Assembly: GCA_016199025.1 (NCBI GenBank)
Contig: JACQHM010000260.1
Span: 1 to 7,579 of the forward strand
DNA from: Candidatus Methylomirabilota bacterium
GTDB taxonomy: Bacteria > Methylomirabilota > Methylomirabilia > Methylomirabilales > JACQHM01
Length of the DNA: 7,579 bases
Direction of reading: 5' to 3'
Shown here: positions 7,233 to 7,579 of the stretch, one piece after another
Layout: each line of letters begins with the position of its first letter
How positions within the stretch are numbered: the stretch's first letter is position 1
The notes under the pieces: model-generated
What the model was told of the DNA's origin: nothing
Seen by the model: only the letters and a program-made list of their open reading frames with translations
Databases searched by the model: none
Translations under genes and position numbers: made by a program

Positions 7233-7579
7233 ATGGATAAGGAGCTACGCAACCGGCTTCGGGCAGTGGTGGTCCAATGCCGGAGGGCGTTAGAGGACGA
7301 CGTCCGGCGTCAGCTTGAGGGGGCCTACGGCATCCTGCCCGACGGAACAGCTCTCCCGGAAGAGCAGTTAGGGAAGGGATGGACGCGTGCCTTGAAGGCC
7401 GAGCGGGAACGGATCATTGTTGCCGTCCAGCATATTGAAAGTTACGGCCTCTCGCGTCCCCAGGCGATGGAGCAGTTCGTCCGCGAGACCGCGTTCACCA
7501 TCCTCAACCGGCTGGCCGCCCTGAAGTTGATGGAGCATCCCGGCCGGGTGCTCATCCAGGAGTCCGCGGGGAAAGGAAA
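7233..7579 (+). CDS. pglX: BREX adenine-specific DNA methyltransferase PglX, N-terminal 115 residues (cut by window end)
   Basis: The frame from ATG 7233 stays open to the right edge and encodes the start of PglX, the N6-adenine methyltransferase that marks host DNA in BREX and is required for defence (family knowledge). The visible part begins MDKELRNRLRAVVVQCRRAL and contains RETAFTILNRLAALKLMEH (84-102), the helical segment characteristic of PglX N-termini, and then reads RVLIQESAGKG. The catalytic NPPY-type motif, SAM-binding motif and target recognition region would lie beyond the window, so activity and recognised site cannot be assessed. The start is fixed by an in-frame TGA at 7227-7229 only four bases upstream of the ATG. 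There is no good Shine-Dalgarno at the normal distance (AGGG abuts the ATG), so translation probably depends on coupling to brxC, 16 bases upstream. A full PglX of about 1100-1200 residues is expected. Confidence 0.88.
   Translation, partial: MDKELRNRLRAVVVQCRRALEDDVRRQLEGAYGILPDGTALPEEQLGKGWTRALKAERERIIVAVQHIESYGLSRPQAMEQFVRETAFTILNRLAALKLMEHPGRVLIQESAGKG

Overview
The window is GC-rich and densely coded on the + strand, with no tRNA, rRNA, CRISPR array or transposase gene that I can see. Composition and gene content suggest an environmental, probably uncultured, high-GC bacterium; I cannot name the phylum from this sequence. The left flank (about 1-1575) is ordinary metabolism: the C-terminal half of an amidase-signature hydrolase, then a complete phytanoyl-CoA dioxygenase-type Fe(II)/2-oxoglutarate oxygenase. 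They are separated by a 58-base gap that carries a short tandem AAATCC-type heptamer repeat.

After an 80-base gap (1576-1655) with a possible hairpin and a -10-like box, the window enters a BREX anti-phage defence operon that runs to the right edge: brxE (1656-2219), brxA (2203-3030), brxB (2951-3535), brxC (3548-7216) and the first 115 codons of pglX (from 7233, cut by the window end). All five genes are co-oriented. brxE/brxA overlap by 17 bases and brxA/brxB by 80, while brxB/brxC and brxC/pglX are 12 and 16 bases apart, so they are very probably one transcript.

The order brxE-brxA-brxB-brxC-pglX matches the rare type 6 BREX layout, in which pglZ, brxD and brxHI would follow. Those genes lie outside the window, so the type is an inference. 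In BREX systems generally, PglX methylates host DNA at a non-palindromic site and is needed for defence. BrxC is a very large P-loop ATPase, BrxA is a small protein reported to bind DNA, BrxB is a small essential or accessory component, and BrxE has no assigned biochemical role. The points most worth following up are the type 6 assignment with the uncharacterised BrxE, the long brxA/brxB overlap that gives BrxA an unusual C-terminal tail, and a cysteine cluster near the BrxC C-terminus.
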